The position numbers and the translations under genes were made by a program. Below, one piece after another: positions 33,801-44,437 of a stretch of DNA of 64,000 bases (position 1 is its first letter; each line of letters starts with the position of its first letter). A model generated the notes under the pieces. It was given only the letters and a program-made list of their open reading frames with translations, was not told where the DNA came from and ran no database searches. Source of the stretch: Plasmodiophora brassicae (lineage: Eukaryota > Endomyxa > Phytomyxea > Plasmodiophorida > Plasmodiophoridae); contig JASFAU010000007.1 in the NCBI GenBank assembly GCA_039704465.1, positions 186,001 to 250,000 on the forward strand, in the 5' to 3' direction.

Positions 33801-34072
33801 CGGTTGCCGTCCCACGTCAGCGTGATGTGCATCGGCGGGGCATCGTACCCGGGTAACCCATCGACGCCATCGCCGCCTTGGCCGCCGGGTTCCCCGCACC
33901 GGTGCCCGTCCGGCGATCCATGGCGTCCCGGCTTCCCGTTGGCGCCATGGACGACGCGGCCGGTGGAGCGGCTGCCGGTCAGGTCGACGATCACGTCGTG
34001 CGGCCCGATGTCTGTCGTGACCGACGTGATCGGTCGGCAGTCGGCCTGGTCGATCCCGACCGACACGTGCAT
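30882..34072 (-). CDS. Glycine-rich collagen-like protein with large C-terminal region
   Basis: Exons run from 34072 or upstream, through about 33125, a small exon (~33018-33090, LLSVEPGTDIEIRGIVLRN), ~32490-32960, and ~30882-32400. In-frame joins with ~40-80-nt introns could be found. The N-terminal third (after DIGPHDVIVDLTGSR) is a collagen-like Gly-rich stretch: GANGKPGRHGSPDGH, GGQGGDGVDGLPGYD, GGNGGKGGDGGDG, GGDGGRGGAAGRGGDGGAG, GEPGAPGIGG. A calcium-loop-like ELHDADDDGVFGTGE follows. The ~650-residue C-terminal part has beta-rich and helical blocks and ends in a Pro-rich tail (TPEPPAPPPPETII). No collagen trimer or signal peptide is obvious. The frame stays open upstream of 34072, so a 5' exon may be missing. 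Function unknown. Confidence 0.6.
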
Positions 34073-34334
34073 GGCGGGACAGCGCTGCCGTCTGCCGCCA
34101 GACGTACGTCTTAAATAACGACGGGCGATCACCTCGGGGTACCCTACGTACTGCCCCAGGGCAGACACGATCCAGGATCCCGCCAGGCGCGCGATGCACA
34201 GTCGGGCAGCGGTGCCGCAACCCCCGGCCCGGTTCGAGAAGATCGGGTGCCGGCACAGCACCCGGTAACGATGACGCGCCCGGCACTGGGCCGGCGTCCC
34301 ACAACCCGCCGTGACGATCGGTAATAAATGCCAG

Positions 34335-34341
34335 TTTTATA
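34335..34341 (-). promoter_or_regulatory. Possible TATA-like element
   Basis: TATAAAA on the minus strand, about 260 bp upstream of the ATG at 34072 of the glycine-rich gene. Position is far for that ATG, so it would fit better with a start in an unseen first exon. Weak evidence. Confidence 0.2.
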
Positions 34342-34363
34342 GAGCCGCCGCCCGTCATGTCGG

Positions 34364-35303
34364 TCACCTGGTGGGCGCGACGCTAATGGAACCGTACTGG
34401 ATGCGTTCCGTTATGGAGAACAGCGGCGTTGGGGTTGTCCCCGGTGTGTAGCCGGGGAACGACGACCTATAGTCGTGGTCGCCCAGGCTGCCGAGCGACG
34501 TGACGCGTCGTCGCAGCTCGAACGAGCCGCTCTCGAACGCGTCCGATACTCGCGGCCGGGCGGCGTCGAGATCGCTCCAGTCAGGAACCGGGTCCTCCGC
34601 CGCCGACCCGAGCGAGCCTTCGTGCGACGCGATCAAAGCGTCCAGCGCCTGTCGCTGTGAGTCTTCGACCACGCATCTCCCAGACGATGTATCTGACACA
34701 GATCAGGTCAGCACGGAGACTCGAACCGCGCCTTCAGCGGATCTCACCGAACATGCTGGGCTTCGATCGGTGTGGGGACCTTGCCGCGGACAACGACGAT
34801 GATCGACGGTGGGGCAGGGCTGGGAAATTCAGGCCCGGAGCCATGTGGATCGTGATGCGAAGTCGAGCAATGTCCCGCTCGCCGATGGCGACCGGGACCA
34901 TGACGGTCCGCACCTGCAGCGACGCCAACGATGCGAACTGCGCCAGGTCGATCGTGCAGGCGAACGGGTGCCGCTTCCGCAACGACTCGAACCGGACGCT
35001 GTACAGCTTGGGCATCAGGTAGGCGTCGCGCCCCGCCGAGAACAACGTCGAGTCGAACTTGACGGCAGCGTTGTTGAAGGAGATTGTGGAGCAAGGCAAG
35101 ACCAGGCCAGCACTCGTCTCGAAGCGCTTGCGATTGCGCTCGACGACGCAGATAATGGGCGTGCCAGGATCCGGCCACGCCGTCTCCTTCGGGTCGGCGA
35201 CGACGATACCGTGGAACTCCACCAGCACGCGGTACGACCGGCGAACCTTCTTCGTCTTCGACCCCAGGTACCGGATCCGGTCCACAAGCGATAGCGTCGG
35301 CAT
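34364..35303 (-). CDS. NT-C2 (EEIG1/EHBP1-type C2) domain protein
   Basis: Two exons joined by a ~54-nt GTGAGA...GTCAG intron near 34692-34746. The ATG at 35303 starts MPTLSLVDRIRYLGS. Residues ~10-165 look like the NT-C2 domain: YRVLVEFHGIVVADP, ICVVERNRKRFETSAG, PKLYSVRFESLRKRHPFACT, IDLAQFASLASLQVRTVMVP and ARLRITIHMAP. In animals and plants this domain heads proteins that link membranes to the cytoskeleton or Rab GTPases. The rest is a Ser/Ala/Pro-rich tail with acidic patches (SAAEDPVPDWSDLDAARP). Total about 290 aa, short for the family, with no CH or coiled-coil domain. Confidence 0.65.
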
Positions 35304-35853
35304 CGTCGGACGCGGCACGGCACTCGCGCAGACACGCTGTGGCAGGGCCGCCCAGTGCCACCGAATTGCGCAACCCGGCCACCTGTACGGGAGCTATTTC
35401 CGGCAACACACATCATGTCGCGCAGACAGCGTCCACTCTCGACCACAGGTACGGCTCTGCACCATAACCGGCACTGCCACTGCGAGCTGCACCTCCTGAC
35501 CCGCTCCCGTCCACTCCCGCCCTGCATGAAGGTCGTCGCTGCAGATTCACGTCATGGGGTCCCGATGCTCTTCCTTGCCCAGTGCGCGTACCGCGAACAG
35601 CGTATGTACCCTGTAGGGAACGGATAGGACGCGTTTCCCGATGCGTGGCGTTTCAGGCCATTGACCATTCGTTACGTGGGCGAGGCCGTCGTCGCGACTC
35701 GCGGGGTGCCTCGCGCCAAAACGCAGCGCGGTGGTCGCTTTGCAGGGGGGGCCGGGTAATAATATGGCGCTGGGGCGACCCACGCTGGACCCCACGTCAA
35801 CCTGACCTGCGCCGCTGCCATCATTGTCGATTAGCGCCCCCGTGACGACTGGA
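35304..35853. other. Intergenic, about 550 bp
   Basis: Divergent intergenic region between the NT-C2 gene and the TOG-domain gene. It has only short shadow frames. No repeat, tRNA or promoter motif stands out. Confidence 0.4.
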
Positions 35854-37157
35854 ATGGCTGCCGACTTTCAGGTGCGCGCGTTGCCGTGTCGGCCGCGCGG
35901 CTAGGCCTGAATTTCCGCCCAGGGTTCCCTGCTGAAGTACAGGAGCCTGCCATGGGATCGCCAGGTCGATCTCCTGAACACGATCGTGAACATGGTTAGA
36001 ACGAACGCGATATCCGCGATCCACTCGAACCTGTAACCAGAACCCGAAACGTCATGGTCGCTGGAGATCTCATTACGAAAGCACACAGACGGTTAATTTG
36101 CCAGGCGTCGGCGCTGGCAATGGGCAATTTACGCTCGGTAGTCGTTCGGCACGGCATCTCAACGATGACAACGATCTGTCGGGCGTTCGGCCCCGCGCTT
36201 GACCACGAACTCGACGTCATCGTCCCAGCGGCCGTCAAGAAGGCATCCGACAGCAGCAACAAGTTCATTCGCGACGCGGCCGTCACGCTCCTGTCTACGT
36301 TGGCAGAATCGGTCACGCCGAGCACGCTGTGCAGATCCGTCCTGGACCACGTCAGCTCCCACAATATGTCAATACGCGGCACTGCCGCCTCCGTCATTGT
36401 GAAGTGCCTACGCCGGTCCGCTCAGCGAATCGCCACCGTAAGGACGTCATGTTTGCCGCCCGTATCATCGTTGCGTTCATTGAGGCGTCGACCCGCATTT
36501 CAGAACCGACCGATCGTTGTCCGCCTGGTCTCGTTGCTTGGCACGCTGCTGTCCGACAAGAAACCGCAGACGAGGGAGTCGGCCCGCTCCGGCCTCATAA
36601 TCCTCAAGGGGATCCTGGGCCGATCAAGGCTTCACAGGATGCTGTCTGGGGTCGTCTCCGACAATGACATTCTTTCGCTGGAGTCGCATTCTGTGTCGGG
36701 CTTGTCGGCATCAGCTCCAACAGCAATGACGATTCACCACGATCGCCTTCCATCGCAAACACGTCGCGCCTCCGTTGGGGGCGAACACTGGTACCCGAAG
36801 GACGTCGCCTTCAGGACGGAGGAACCGGGCCCATCGCACATGGATCGAAGGATGACCATCGGCGCTGGGAGATGTAACGTCCAGGTGCGGAATCGTGCAG
36901 ACCGCGTTGTGCCACCGAACCCCGAACGTCGACAGACGTTGGGTGGCCGGCCGTCAATGGGCGTGCTACGGGACGCACCGGGCGTGCCGACACGGATCTT
37001 TGAACTGTCCCTGTTGCACAGCCGCATGAAGTCGTGCGGTGCCGATACAGGGCGACGTCGGCACCAATCGTCCGCCTACTATACCGCTCAGGATCAGGGC
37101 GTCAGACTGACCAAACGCACCGTGTCCGCGCCGGTTTACGTCAAGCCATTCATCTGA
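35854..37157 (+). CDS. TOG-domain protein (crescerin/TOGARAM or CLASP-like)
   Basis: Exons 35854-35871, 35923-36032 and 36089-37157 join in frame (398 aa). A further in-frame 66-nt segment at 36439-36504 has GTAAGG...TTTCAG ends and is probably an intron, which would give 376 aa. One TOG domain is clear: PWDRQVDLLNTIVNMV (the W of the first HEAT helix), ALAMGNLRSVVVRHGI, PALDHELDVIVPAAVKKASD, NKFIRDAAVTLLSTLAESVT, MSIRGTAASVIVKCL and ETRESARSGLIILKG-like ending. PALDHELD and KFIRDAA resemble TOGARAM/crescerin TOG domains, which bind tubulin in cilia. The remaining ~170 residues are basic, Arg/Pro/Ser-rich and possibly disordered. A single TOG domain is fewer than in animal TOGARAM. Confidence 0.72.
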
Positions 37158-37607
37158 TTCCACGGGGACTCCAACGAGGACAATACCATGCGAGTGAATC
37201 GCGCGTATTTACAGAATATACATCATCATCCGACAAACAGTCCGAGGCGCTTGGCCCGACTACAAATCGAAAGCACGTGTACCTACACGGGCAGCGGATT
37301 TGGTCCGCAACGACGCCTTGGATAAATATCAAATGTGCCACGTCGACAGCGCTAGGATGCGTGACCAATCGAAGGTGTCTGCACTCTGCGGGTCCAGGGC
37401 AGTTGAGGTAGTCGACCAGGTGGTTGGCCGCCCCGGCGCCCGCCTGCAGTAAGTACGGCAGTGCGCCCTAACGAACGGGGCGTGCCGACGATCGGCACGG
37501 AGTCCGTGGCGGCATCCCTCGGGCGCAGGTTCATAATTCCTGAGACTGCCCAGCGACCCGTCGTGGTTTAAAGTGTCGTTCGCGCACAGCCGGTACAGGT
37601 CGGGACA

Positions 37608-38546
37608 ATGAGCGCCGAAACGGGTCGCGTCTTCTCGGACCGCAAGATCGAGTTCAGCCAGCGCCTGAAGAGCTACCTCACGGATTACAAATCCATCTTG
37701 GTCGTCCACGCCGACCATGTCGGGTCGAACCAGCTTCAGCAGATCCGTATTGATGTTCGCGGCAAGGCCGTCATCCTCATGGGCAAGAACACCATGACGC
37801 GTCGCATTATCCGCGAGTGCATGGTCGACAACCCGAAGCTGGAGGCCCTGCTGCCCCACATCCAGTCGAACGTTGGCCTGGTGTTCACGAACTGCGACCT
37901 GAAGGAGGTTCGCGACACGCTGACCTCCAACCAGATGCCGGCGGCTGCTCGCGCCGGCGTCGTCGCGCCGTGCGACGTGTACATCCCGGTGGGGCCGACG
38001 GGCTGTGACCCCGGTCAGACGTCGTTCTTCCAGGCGTTGAACATCCCGACCAAGATCGTCAAGGGCTGCATCGAAATCACGAACGAGGTGCACCTGATCA
38101 AGAAGAGCGAGAAGGTCGGATCGTCGGAAGTCGCCCTGCTCTCCAAGCTGAACATCCGCCCGTTCTCGTACGGTCTCGTCATCAAGCAAATCTACGACAA
38201 CGGGTCGACGTACGCGTCCGAAGTTCTCGACCTCAGCGAATCCGATCTGATCGCCAAGTTCTCCAACGCCGTCTCGGTCATCGCCTCCCTGGGCCTGCAG
38301 ATCGGGTACCCGACGCTGGCCACGCTGCCGCACTCGCTGGCGAACGCCTTCAAGACGATGCTGGCCGTCGCCGTCGAGACCGGCTACTCGTTCAAGCAGG
38401 CGGAGAAGTTCAAGGAGTACCTGGCGAACCCGGACGCGTTCAAGGTCGCCGCCCCGGCCGCCCAGGCCAAGAAAGAGGAAGCGGCGCCCGCCGAGGAGGA
38501 ACCCGAGGAGAGCGAGGACGAAGGCGACTTTGACCTGTTCGACTAA
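37608..38546 (+). CDS. RPLP0: 60S acidic ribosomal protein P0
   Basis: Single exon, 312 aa, full length. N-terminal L10-like RNA-binding domain (SDYKSILVVHADHVGSNQLQ-type start, KGKAVILMGKNTM-like GKAVILMGKNTM, CDVYIPVGPTGCDPGQTSFF), a helical P1/P2-binding region (EYLANPDAFKV) and the acidic tail EEPEESEDEGDFDLFD, the eukaryotic form. Anchors the ribosomal stalk that recruits translation factors. It has no intron, unlike most neighbours. A long minus-strand frame over it is only a shadow. Upstream 450 bp (37158-37607) hold no gene. Confidence 0.98.
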   Translation: MSAETGRVFSDRKIEFSQRLKSYLTDYKSILVVHADHVGSNQLQQIRIDVRGKAVILMGKNTMTRRIIRECMVDNPKLEALLPHIQSNVGLVFTNCDLKEVRDTLTSNQMPAAARAGVVAPCDVYIPVGPTGCDPGQTSFFQALNIPTKIVKGCIEITNEVHLIKKSEKVGSSEVALLSKLNIRPFSYGLVIKQIYDNGSTYASEVLDLSESDLIAKFSNAVSVIASLGLQIGYPTLATLPHSLANAFKTMLAVAVETGYSFKQAEKFKEYLANPDAFKVAAPAAQAKKEEAAPAEEEPEESEDEGDFDLFD

Positions 38547-38656
38547 GAAGCAGGTGCCTCGCAGGTCGTTACTAAACCTCACGTGCTGCCTCCCTTCGTT
38601 TCAATCGGGATCCGGCGCGACCTGCCACAGTCACAGTGGCGTATAGGTTGCCAAAG

Positions 38657-39879
38657 ATGCTGTCGTTCCAGATCGCCTGCGTCCTGTTCCTGCTGGGCGA
38701 CGCGTTCGCGGCCATCGCCGTTGTCCGCGACGACGACGTCGACCTGCACAACGACGGGCACGTGTGCGCCGCCGACCGCGCCAAGTTCTGCCCGCGGGCC
38801 CGCTCCCTGGTCGCCGTCCTGGCCTGCCTGGAGGCGCACCACGACGACCTATCGCCCGCCTGCAAGCAGGCCGCCGAGCACTGCCCCGCCTTCAAATGCG
38901 CCGAGGACGCCAGCAAGTTCTGCCCGGACGCCTCGAACCGGCACGAGTACGTGCAGGGGGCGGCGTCGGGATCCACGCACCCGAATCACTGACGCGCGTG
39001 GCCAGGTTGGTCGCCTGCCTGTGGAAGCACCGGAAGGAGCTGTCATACGCCTGCGAGAACGCCAACGCGGCTCGCGAGGTGGCGCCCGACGTGACGGTCC
39101 TGTCGAGCGCGCACCCGTGCTACGGTGACGCGCGGCGCGTCTGCGCCCGCGCCGGCGACAAGCTCGTGGCCGCCATGGCGTGCCTGAAGGAGAACCGTGC
39201 CGCCCTGTCCGGCAGGTGTGCGCGTGCGGTCGCCGTCTGCCCCATGTTCTCGTGCGTCGACGCCGCCCAGACGCACTGCCCCGATGTCGGCACGCACGAC
39301 GCGCTCATGGCCTGCATTGACGCGCACGCGCCCAGCTGCATGGGCAGCGACCAGCACGCCCCGCCGAAGCAACCCTCGTCCGCCGACGACGACGACAACG
39401 ACGACGCCGAGCTGTTCGGCAAGCCGTGTCGGGACGATCGCGCCAGGGTGTGCCCGAAGTCGGCCGGTCGTGCCGACCTGGCGATGTGCTTCATGGCGCG
39501 CCTGGGCGACGTGGACGACGAATGCAAGGCGGTCGTCGAGAGCAGCGACGAATGGCGATGCGTCCGCCGGGTCGCCGACCTGGCGTGCCCAACGGGCGAT
39601 GCCGCGTGCCTAACGGAGCACCGTGCGCGTATCGCGGGGGTCTGCCGTCAGGACGACGACGACGACGACGATGCGGTGCAGACGGCCACTGCGGAGCAGG
39701 ATGACGAGATGCTGGCCGACATCGACAGCAACCATCGCCTGTCGGTGGCCATCACGCTGGGCGTCACCGGCATCGTCCTGGCGTCGGTCGCCGTGGCCGC
39801 CTACTGGGTCTCCAAGATGAAGAGCATCGATACGATGCAGGCGACGTCGGCCGCGCCCGCCGAGTACGTTCGCATCTGA
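38657..39879 (+). CDS. GLG1-type Cys-rich type I membrane protein
   Basis: Two exons, 38657-38946 and 39006-39879, 1164 nt and 387 aa, with a 59-nt intron. Signal peptide (SFQIACVLFLLGDAFAAIA), then repeated Cys modules similar to the cysteine-rich GLG1 repeat of Golgi apparatus protein 1: CAADRAKFCPRARSLVAVLA, CLEAHHDDLSPACKQAAEHC, CYGDARRVCARAGDKLVAAM, CLKENRAALSGRCARAVAVC and CRDDRARVCPKSAGRADLAM. Acidic linkers (SADDDDNDD, DDDDDDDA) separate modules. One transmembrane helix (VAITLGVTGIVLASVAVAAYWV) and a short tail follow. Smaller than animal GLG1 (~16 repeats). Probably Golgi or surface, binding partner unknown. Confidence 0.8.
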
Positions 39880-39975
39880 AACGGGTGGGCTCCCGCCCCC
39901 TCTGCGTTGGCGTACTAAAGCGACTTGTTCCTGCTTCGTTCGATGCCGCGTTGTGACTGTCTGTCGTGAGCGCTC

Positions 39976-39996
39976 GCAGCAGCAGCAGCAGCAGCA
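39976..39996. repeat. (CAG)7 just upstream of the Serinc start
   Basis: Seven perfect CAG units end 8 bp before the ATG at 40004 of the serine incorporator gene, so they sit in its 5' leader. If an upstream non-ATG start were used they would encode Ser or Gln runs. Confidence 0.7.
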
Positions 39997-40003
39997 TTGG
40001 CCA

Positions 40004-41686
40004 ATGGGCATCATCGTGTCGGTGGCGTCGGGCGTCATCGCCAGCTGCGCGGGGTCGGCGCTGGGCACGGCGCTGGCATCCTGCCTGTGCCCGACGAGCC
40101 CGACGTCGGCCTCGACGCGTTCGCAGTACCTGCTGCTGCTGTTCGTCAGTTCGGTGGTCGCCCTGGTCCTGCGGTTCCATGGCGGGCCGTTCCTGCTGCA
40201 CTTCTTCGTATGGGACATGAAGCTGTGCGACGCCGCCGACTACTGCGCTGGCAACCAGGGCGTCTTTCGCATCAGCTTCGGCCTGATGCTCTTCTTCGCC
40301 TGCATGGCCGTGTCGCAACGCGTCCCCGGGCTGGCCGCTGTCCACCATCGGTTCGCGTTCGTCAAGTTCTGCATGGTCGTAGCGGCGATCATCGTCGCGT
40401 TCCTCGTCACCAACGGGGTCATCGAGGCATACGTCGAGACGGCGCGCTACGTGTCGGTCCTGTTCCTCGTCTTCCAGCTGTCCATCTTCATCGACGGCGC
40501 CGTATGTCGACGCGCTCGCTCGCTATGCCCGGCCCTCGTTGTACTGACGAGATCCCGATCAGTACACGATCAACAGTCGGATAGCGGACAGCGACGACGA
40601 CACGCAGAAGGCGGCCAGCGTCGTGGTCCTCCTGGCCAACATCCAATGCATCGTCGTCACCGTCTTCCTGTTCAGGTGGTTCGACGTTGGGTCCTCGTGT
40701 ACGTCGCCGGCCCGCGTTGCACGCTTGGTAACCAACCGTCGCCAGGCGGGTTCCACGAGTTCGCCATCACCCTGTTCATTGCCATGTCGTTCGGCTGGTC
40801 GCTGCTGTCGATGGCGGAATCCACGCAAGGGTCGCTGCTCGTACGAACACGTTCGGGCGTGGTTGTCGTCGTCGGTCCTGGGCTGACAGGCCCACCCAAC
40901 CCCTGGTGTGGCACATAGGTGTCCACCATCGTCACCGAGTACTGCCTGTACCTGATGTTTGTCGGGTTCCGACGCGACCCGTCCGACTGCAACGGGATGA
41001 GGGGCGCCGACAACGTCAGCCCCAGCCCCTGGCTGACGTCGCTGGGCCTTGTACACCGACGACGCCCGTTTCCGCTGGCGTACTGAGGTCGCTGACAATG
41101 GGGCACCTACCTAGATCGTCAGCTGCGTATCGCTGACGTGGTCGGCGTGGAGGGTCGGGACCGCTCACGACCACCAGCTCCTGCAGGAATCGGTTCGCGT
41201 TGCGTCACCATCGTCTATTCGTGTGCGATCCACTGACGACGACGACCTGCAGCGGCAGTCGCCTGTCGAGATTGCCATGCGGGACGTGTCGCCTGGAGCA
41301 CGCAACGACGACGATCCCCCTGACGCAGGCGCCGGCCCCGTTCCAACGTCAGTGGCGCACGCCAACTTCTGGTTCCACGTCATCATGGGCGTTGCATCGA
41401 TGTACTGGCATACCGCCCCTCGCCATGGCAGTGCTGACCGCCGATAGTTACATGTGCATGCTGCTGACGGACTGGTCGACGATCGCGACGAACCAGATGC
41501 AAGTAGCGAACCTGTCGACGGCGTCCATGTACGTCAACGTGGCAGCATCATGGGCGTGCGGCGCCCTGTACATCTGGACGGTACGTCACCATCGAGGCGA
41601 TCCCGCTTCTTGCCGTCCCTGCGTATCTGACGATGCACTACTAGCTGGTCGCCCCGATCCTCCTGCCCGGGCGCGACTTTTCATGA
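40004..41686 (+). CDS. Serine incorporator (Serinc/TMS1 family)
   Basis: About five exons with ~60-nt introns. The ATG at 40004 begins MGIIVSVASGVIASCAGSAL, the usual short cytosolic start with Cys/Gly residues. Membrane helices follow: YLLLLFVSSVVALVLRF, GVFRISFGLMLFFACMAVSQ, FAFVKFCMVVAAIIVAFLVT, YVSVLFLVFQLSIFIDGA, KAASVVVLLANIQCIVVTVF, FHEFAITLFIAMSFGWSLLS and EYCLYLMFVGFRRDPSDCN. After a variable acidic loop come NFWFHVIMGVASMYMYMLLTDW and NVAASWACGALYIWTLVAPI, and the family's near-invariant end GRDFS. Ten-helix proteins that scramble or help to make serine-derived lipids; in animals in the plasma membrane. Exon ends near 40500-40570, 40680-40720 and 41070-41450 are approximate. Confidence 0.88.
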
Positions 41687-41713
41687 TTACACAACCTCCC
41701 TGTGGTCGCTCCT

Positions 41714-42676
41714 TCACGGACGGCCTGTGTCGTTGTCGTTGGTGGTGGTGCCGACGCTGGCCGGCGTAATGCCCGTGTCGCCCATCATCGCCTCGACTTT
41801 CTCGAGCTGGGCACGGGCGCTGGCGAGGCACTCCTCGATCGAAGGGACGGATTCGCGTATGAACCCCGATGGGTGACTGGCCATGAGCGCGAGCAGCGTC
41901 TGCGACAGATCGCACACGCGCCTGCAGACCTCGTGCTGCATGCAGAGGATCGACGTCATCGCGCCCATGACGACGACGTCAACGGTCGCGTTGTGCCCAT
42001 CGCAGGTGACGATGGCCTCATGGATCCCCTTCGTTGATGGCGACAACGCCTGCATCGTCCCAGCCTGGAGCGACGCTTCCGTCCTGGGTGATGGCGTACG
42101 ACGGCCCAGCGCGTTCCGCACAACGAGGTGCCCGACGTCGACCGGCAAGTCGGTGATACGCGTGCCGGAAATATCGAGCGAGGTCAGTGCCGGAAGGTGC
42201 ATGACCTGCTGCGGGAACTCGGCAACGGGTGTGCCCGAGATGTCCAGCGATTCCAGCGCTTTGAGGCGCACGAACTGAACCGGCAGGTCGCAGATGAGCG
42301 TGTTGGAGAGGTCGAGGCGTCGCAGAGCCGCGAGGTGCCCAATCTGGGCGGGCAATTCAGTGATAAGCGTGTTGGAAAGGTCCAGCGACGTCAGAAATGT
42401 CAAACGCCCGATCGTGTAGCGCAGTTGAGTGATGCCCGGGCCGGACGCCTCGATCGATGTCAGGGCAGGGCACGACGACTGATTGGCGCATAGGACGCCG
42501 ATCAGGTCGTCCAGCTGCGACTGGGTCCTGACGCGGACGCTGGTCAGGCGGACGGCGTCGCCGTGTGCCGACAGGTACTGCTGGACGTCGTCGCCCCGAT
42601 CGAACGCTTTGTGCACGGCCAGGGCACTGACGATGGCGCAGACCGCAAGCAGTACGGCCAAGTTGCTGGCAGGCAT
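41714..42676 (-). CDS. Secreted or membrane-anchored leucine-rich repeat protein, copy 1
   Basis: Single exon, 320 aa. A hydrophobic N-terminus (NLAVLLAVCAIVSALAV) acts as signal or anchor. After a ~60-residue module (RGDDVQQYLSAHGDAVRL ... QLDDLIGVLC) come five LRRs of ~23 residues: LTFLTSLDLSNTLITELPAQ, LAALRRLDLSNTLICDLPVQ, LKALESLDISGTPVAEFPQQ and LPALTSLDISGTRITDLPVD. A helical C-terminal region (SIEECLASARAQLEKVEAMM) ends it. The LRR consensus (LxxLDLSxTxIxxLPxxIGxL) is the plant/protist disease-resistance or SDS22-like type. Close paralogue of the gene at 43025. Likely a ligand-binding surface protein; partner unknown. Confidence 0.75.
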   Translation of the reverse strand: MPASNLAVLLAVCAIVSALAVHKAFDRGDDVQQYLSAHGDAVRLTSVRVRTQSQLDDLIGVLCANQSSCPALTSIEASGPGITQLRYTIGRLTFLTSLDLSNTLITELPAQIGHLAALRRLDLSNTLICDLPVQFVRLKALESLDISGTPVAEFPQQVMHLPALTSLDISGTRITDLPVDVGHLVVRNALGRRTPSPRTEASLQAGTMQALSPSTKGIHEAIVTCDGHNATVDVVVMGAMTSILCMQHEVCRRVCDLSQTLLALMASHPSGFIRESVPSIEECLASARAQLEKVEAMMGDTGITPASVGTTTNDNDTGRP

Positions 42677-42728
42677 GGCTCACTGGAAGCGTCGTCCAGT
42701 CGAAGGCGTGGCTGCGATTTTGCGGGAC

Positions 42729-42758
42729 GGGTCGGGTCGGGTCGGGTCGGGTCGGGTC
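42729..42758. repeat. Six GGGTC units upstream of LRR copy 1
   Basis: Six perfect pentamers, GGGTC, lying 50-80 bp upstream of the minus-strand LRR start at 42676. Could be promoter-region microsatellite; G-rich on the plus strand. Confidence 0.8.
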
Positions 42759-43024
42759 GGGAAGGTTCGGACAGCGCTGGATCGCGCGATACGTGATCCG
42801 GTGCAGCCCAGAGAGAAGGTCTGTCGAGCAAAGCTTGCCGGTCAAACGCGTTAGATCCGCCGACGGTAGGCCAGATCGGCCTACTTTCCTGAAGTATATA
42901 TTGCAAACGGCTTAGTGGAACTCGTCGCAGCGCTCTAGGTGACGCGGGACCCTGTATTGTGATTCGGCCACACCAGTGTACATCTGTGATCGCTGTCCAC
43001 GTGCGGGGGAGGATGCATGACAGG

Positions 43025-43891
43025 TCACCCGCAGTCAGCGGGTGCGAATCCCAGGTCCCTCATCCTGTTCTCGATTTGCGCCTGGGTGGCGCGGCACTCA
43101 GCAATGCATTCGCGAACGAAAGTCGCCGCGGTGACGACGTTGTCCGGATCGGGTTGGTCGACCCAACGCGTGAGCAGCGCCTCCAATGTCTCGACCATGT
43201 CCGCGTACACCTCGTACTGGGAGCACAGCACCCCTACTGGTGCATCGTCGATCCTGTTTGGAAGGACGATGGAACCGAAATCGGGCGTGCTCTGCACTGG
43301 CGCTGGGGCCTGCTCGACAGCGGTCGCTGGAGGATGATGTAGCGGAGCGATACCGTCCGGTACGCCCTTTAGCCCAGGGTCGCAATTGAAGTATTGCAGA
43401 CCAGTGAGGAACCCGATCTGATACGGCAGCTCGGTGATACGCGTGCCGGAAATGTCGAGCGATATCAGGGATGCCAGGCGCCCGATCTGCCAGGGCAGCG
43501 TGTCGATGGGCGTATTGGAAATGTCAAGTGACTCCAGCGAAGTCATGCTGCCGACCTGCCATGGGAGCCGGCTAACGCCAGTGTTGGAGATGTCGAGAGA
43601 CGTCAGAAACGTCAGGCTCCCGACCTGCCACGGCAGGTGAGTGATCAGAGGGCCGGACGCCTTGATCGCCTTCAGCATCGGGCAGACCGTCCGGCTCGTG
43701 CACAGGAAGTTGACCAGGTCGTCAAGTTGAGCCTGCGCCGTGACAAGGACGGCCGTAACATTGCCACCGTTCGGTGACGCCAGATATTGCTTGATGTCGT
43801 CGTCTGGGCCGAACGCCTCGTGCGCGGCATGAGCGACGACGACGACGATGACGCAGAGCAGACCCAGTGTGCTCTGCGAGATCCGACGCAT
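43025..43891 (-). CDS. Leucine-rich repeat protein, copy 2
   Basis: Single exon, 288 aa from the ATG at 43891 (MRRISQSTLGLLCVIVVVVA), giving a signal or anchor. Same architecture as copy 1: a D-rich N-terminal module (FGPDDDIKQYLASPNGGNVT, AQLDDLVNFLC), then LRRs LTFLTSLDISNTGVSRLPWQ, MTSLESLDISNTPIDTLPWQ and LASLISLDISGTRITELPYQ. Then a Pro-rich linker (HHPPATAVEQAPAPVQ) and a helical end (VRECIAECRATQAQIENRMR). An in-frame extension upstream to 44131 lacks a signal and is not used. Copies 1 and 2 share ~40-50% by eye. The two are in tandem, 350 bp apart. Confidence 0.75.
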   Translation of the reverse strand: MRRISQSTLGLLCVIVVVVAHAAHEAFGPDDDIKQYLASPNGGNVTAVLVTAQAQLDDLVNFLCTSRTVCPMLKAIKASGPLITHLPWQVGSLTFLTSLDISNTGVSRLPWQVGSMTSLESLDISNTPIDTLPWQIGRLASLISLDISGTRITELPYQIGFLTGLQYFNCDPGLKGVPDGIAPLHHPPATAVEQAPAPVQSTPDFGSIVLPNRIDDAPVGVLCSQYEVYADMVETLEALLTRWVDQPDPDNVVTAATFVRECIAECRATQAQIENRMRDLGFAPADCG

Positions 43892-44437
43892 GGCGCTACG
43901 TTGATCTTGGCAGCGGATCTGTCGTCGCCAGGTCCGGGACGTACTCGCGAGGTGGCCGCCGATCCAGATTGTCTGGTTGCACCCTGCAGCTCCAATAATA
44001 GCCGGATCGGGACGGGATTTCCTCGCGAGTCGCGTTGCAACCGCCGCACTGCGTCCGGACGATCGCATTCGAATGGGACACACCATCGATCCGTGCCGTC
44101 TCCGGCGAGGTTGTCCCTCGGCGCATACCAAACAATGACATTCATGCTCTCGTCAGGTTTGCCGGAGCAGCAATCTCACTGCTGCGGTCGGCCAGATGCA
44201 GAGCCCCGCGACGACCTCGATTCGATGTGGATCCCTGGTTGTATGGTATTCCCAGTACATGAATTTAAAGTGGTGCACATATCGATTGGGATTTGTGAAC
44301 GTTATCTGCGTCGCGCCAGGACGCGACAGGCCATCGCAATCAAATACCCAGCTCGTTCATCCGTTCTGCGACCGCAGCGTCCGCGTTAACACACCGCGCT
44401 GCTCGTTCGAAGAATGGCCTGCCGTCGCCAGGCCGCG

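Noticed and set aside
34692..34746. tRNA-like B box (GGTTCGAGTCT on the minus strand)
   Set aside because: Lies inside an intron of the NT-C2 gene; no A box, acceptor stem or anticodon arm could be drawn around it.
37329..38582. 417-residue minus-strand open frame over RPLP0
   Set aside because: Antisense shadow of a certain ribosomal protein gene; no domain or splice logic of its own.
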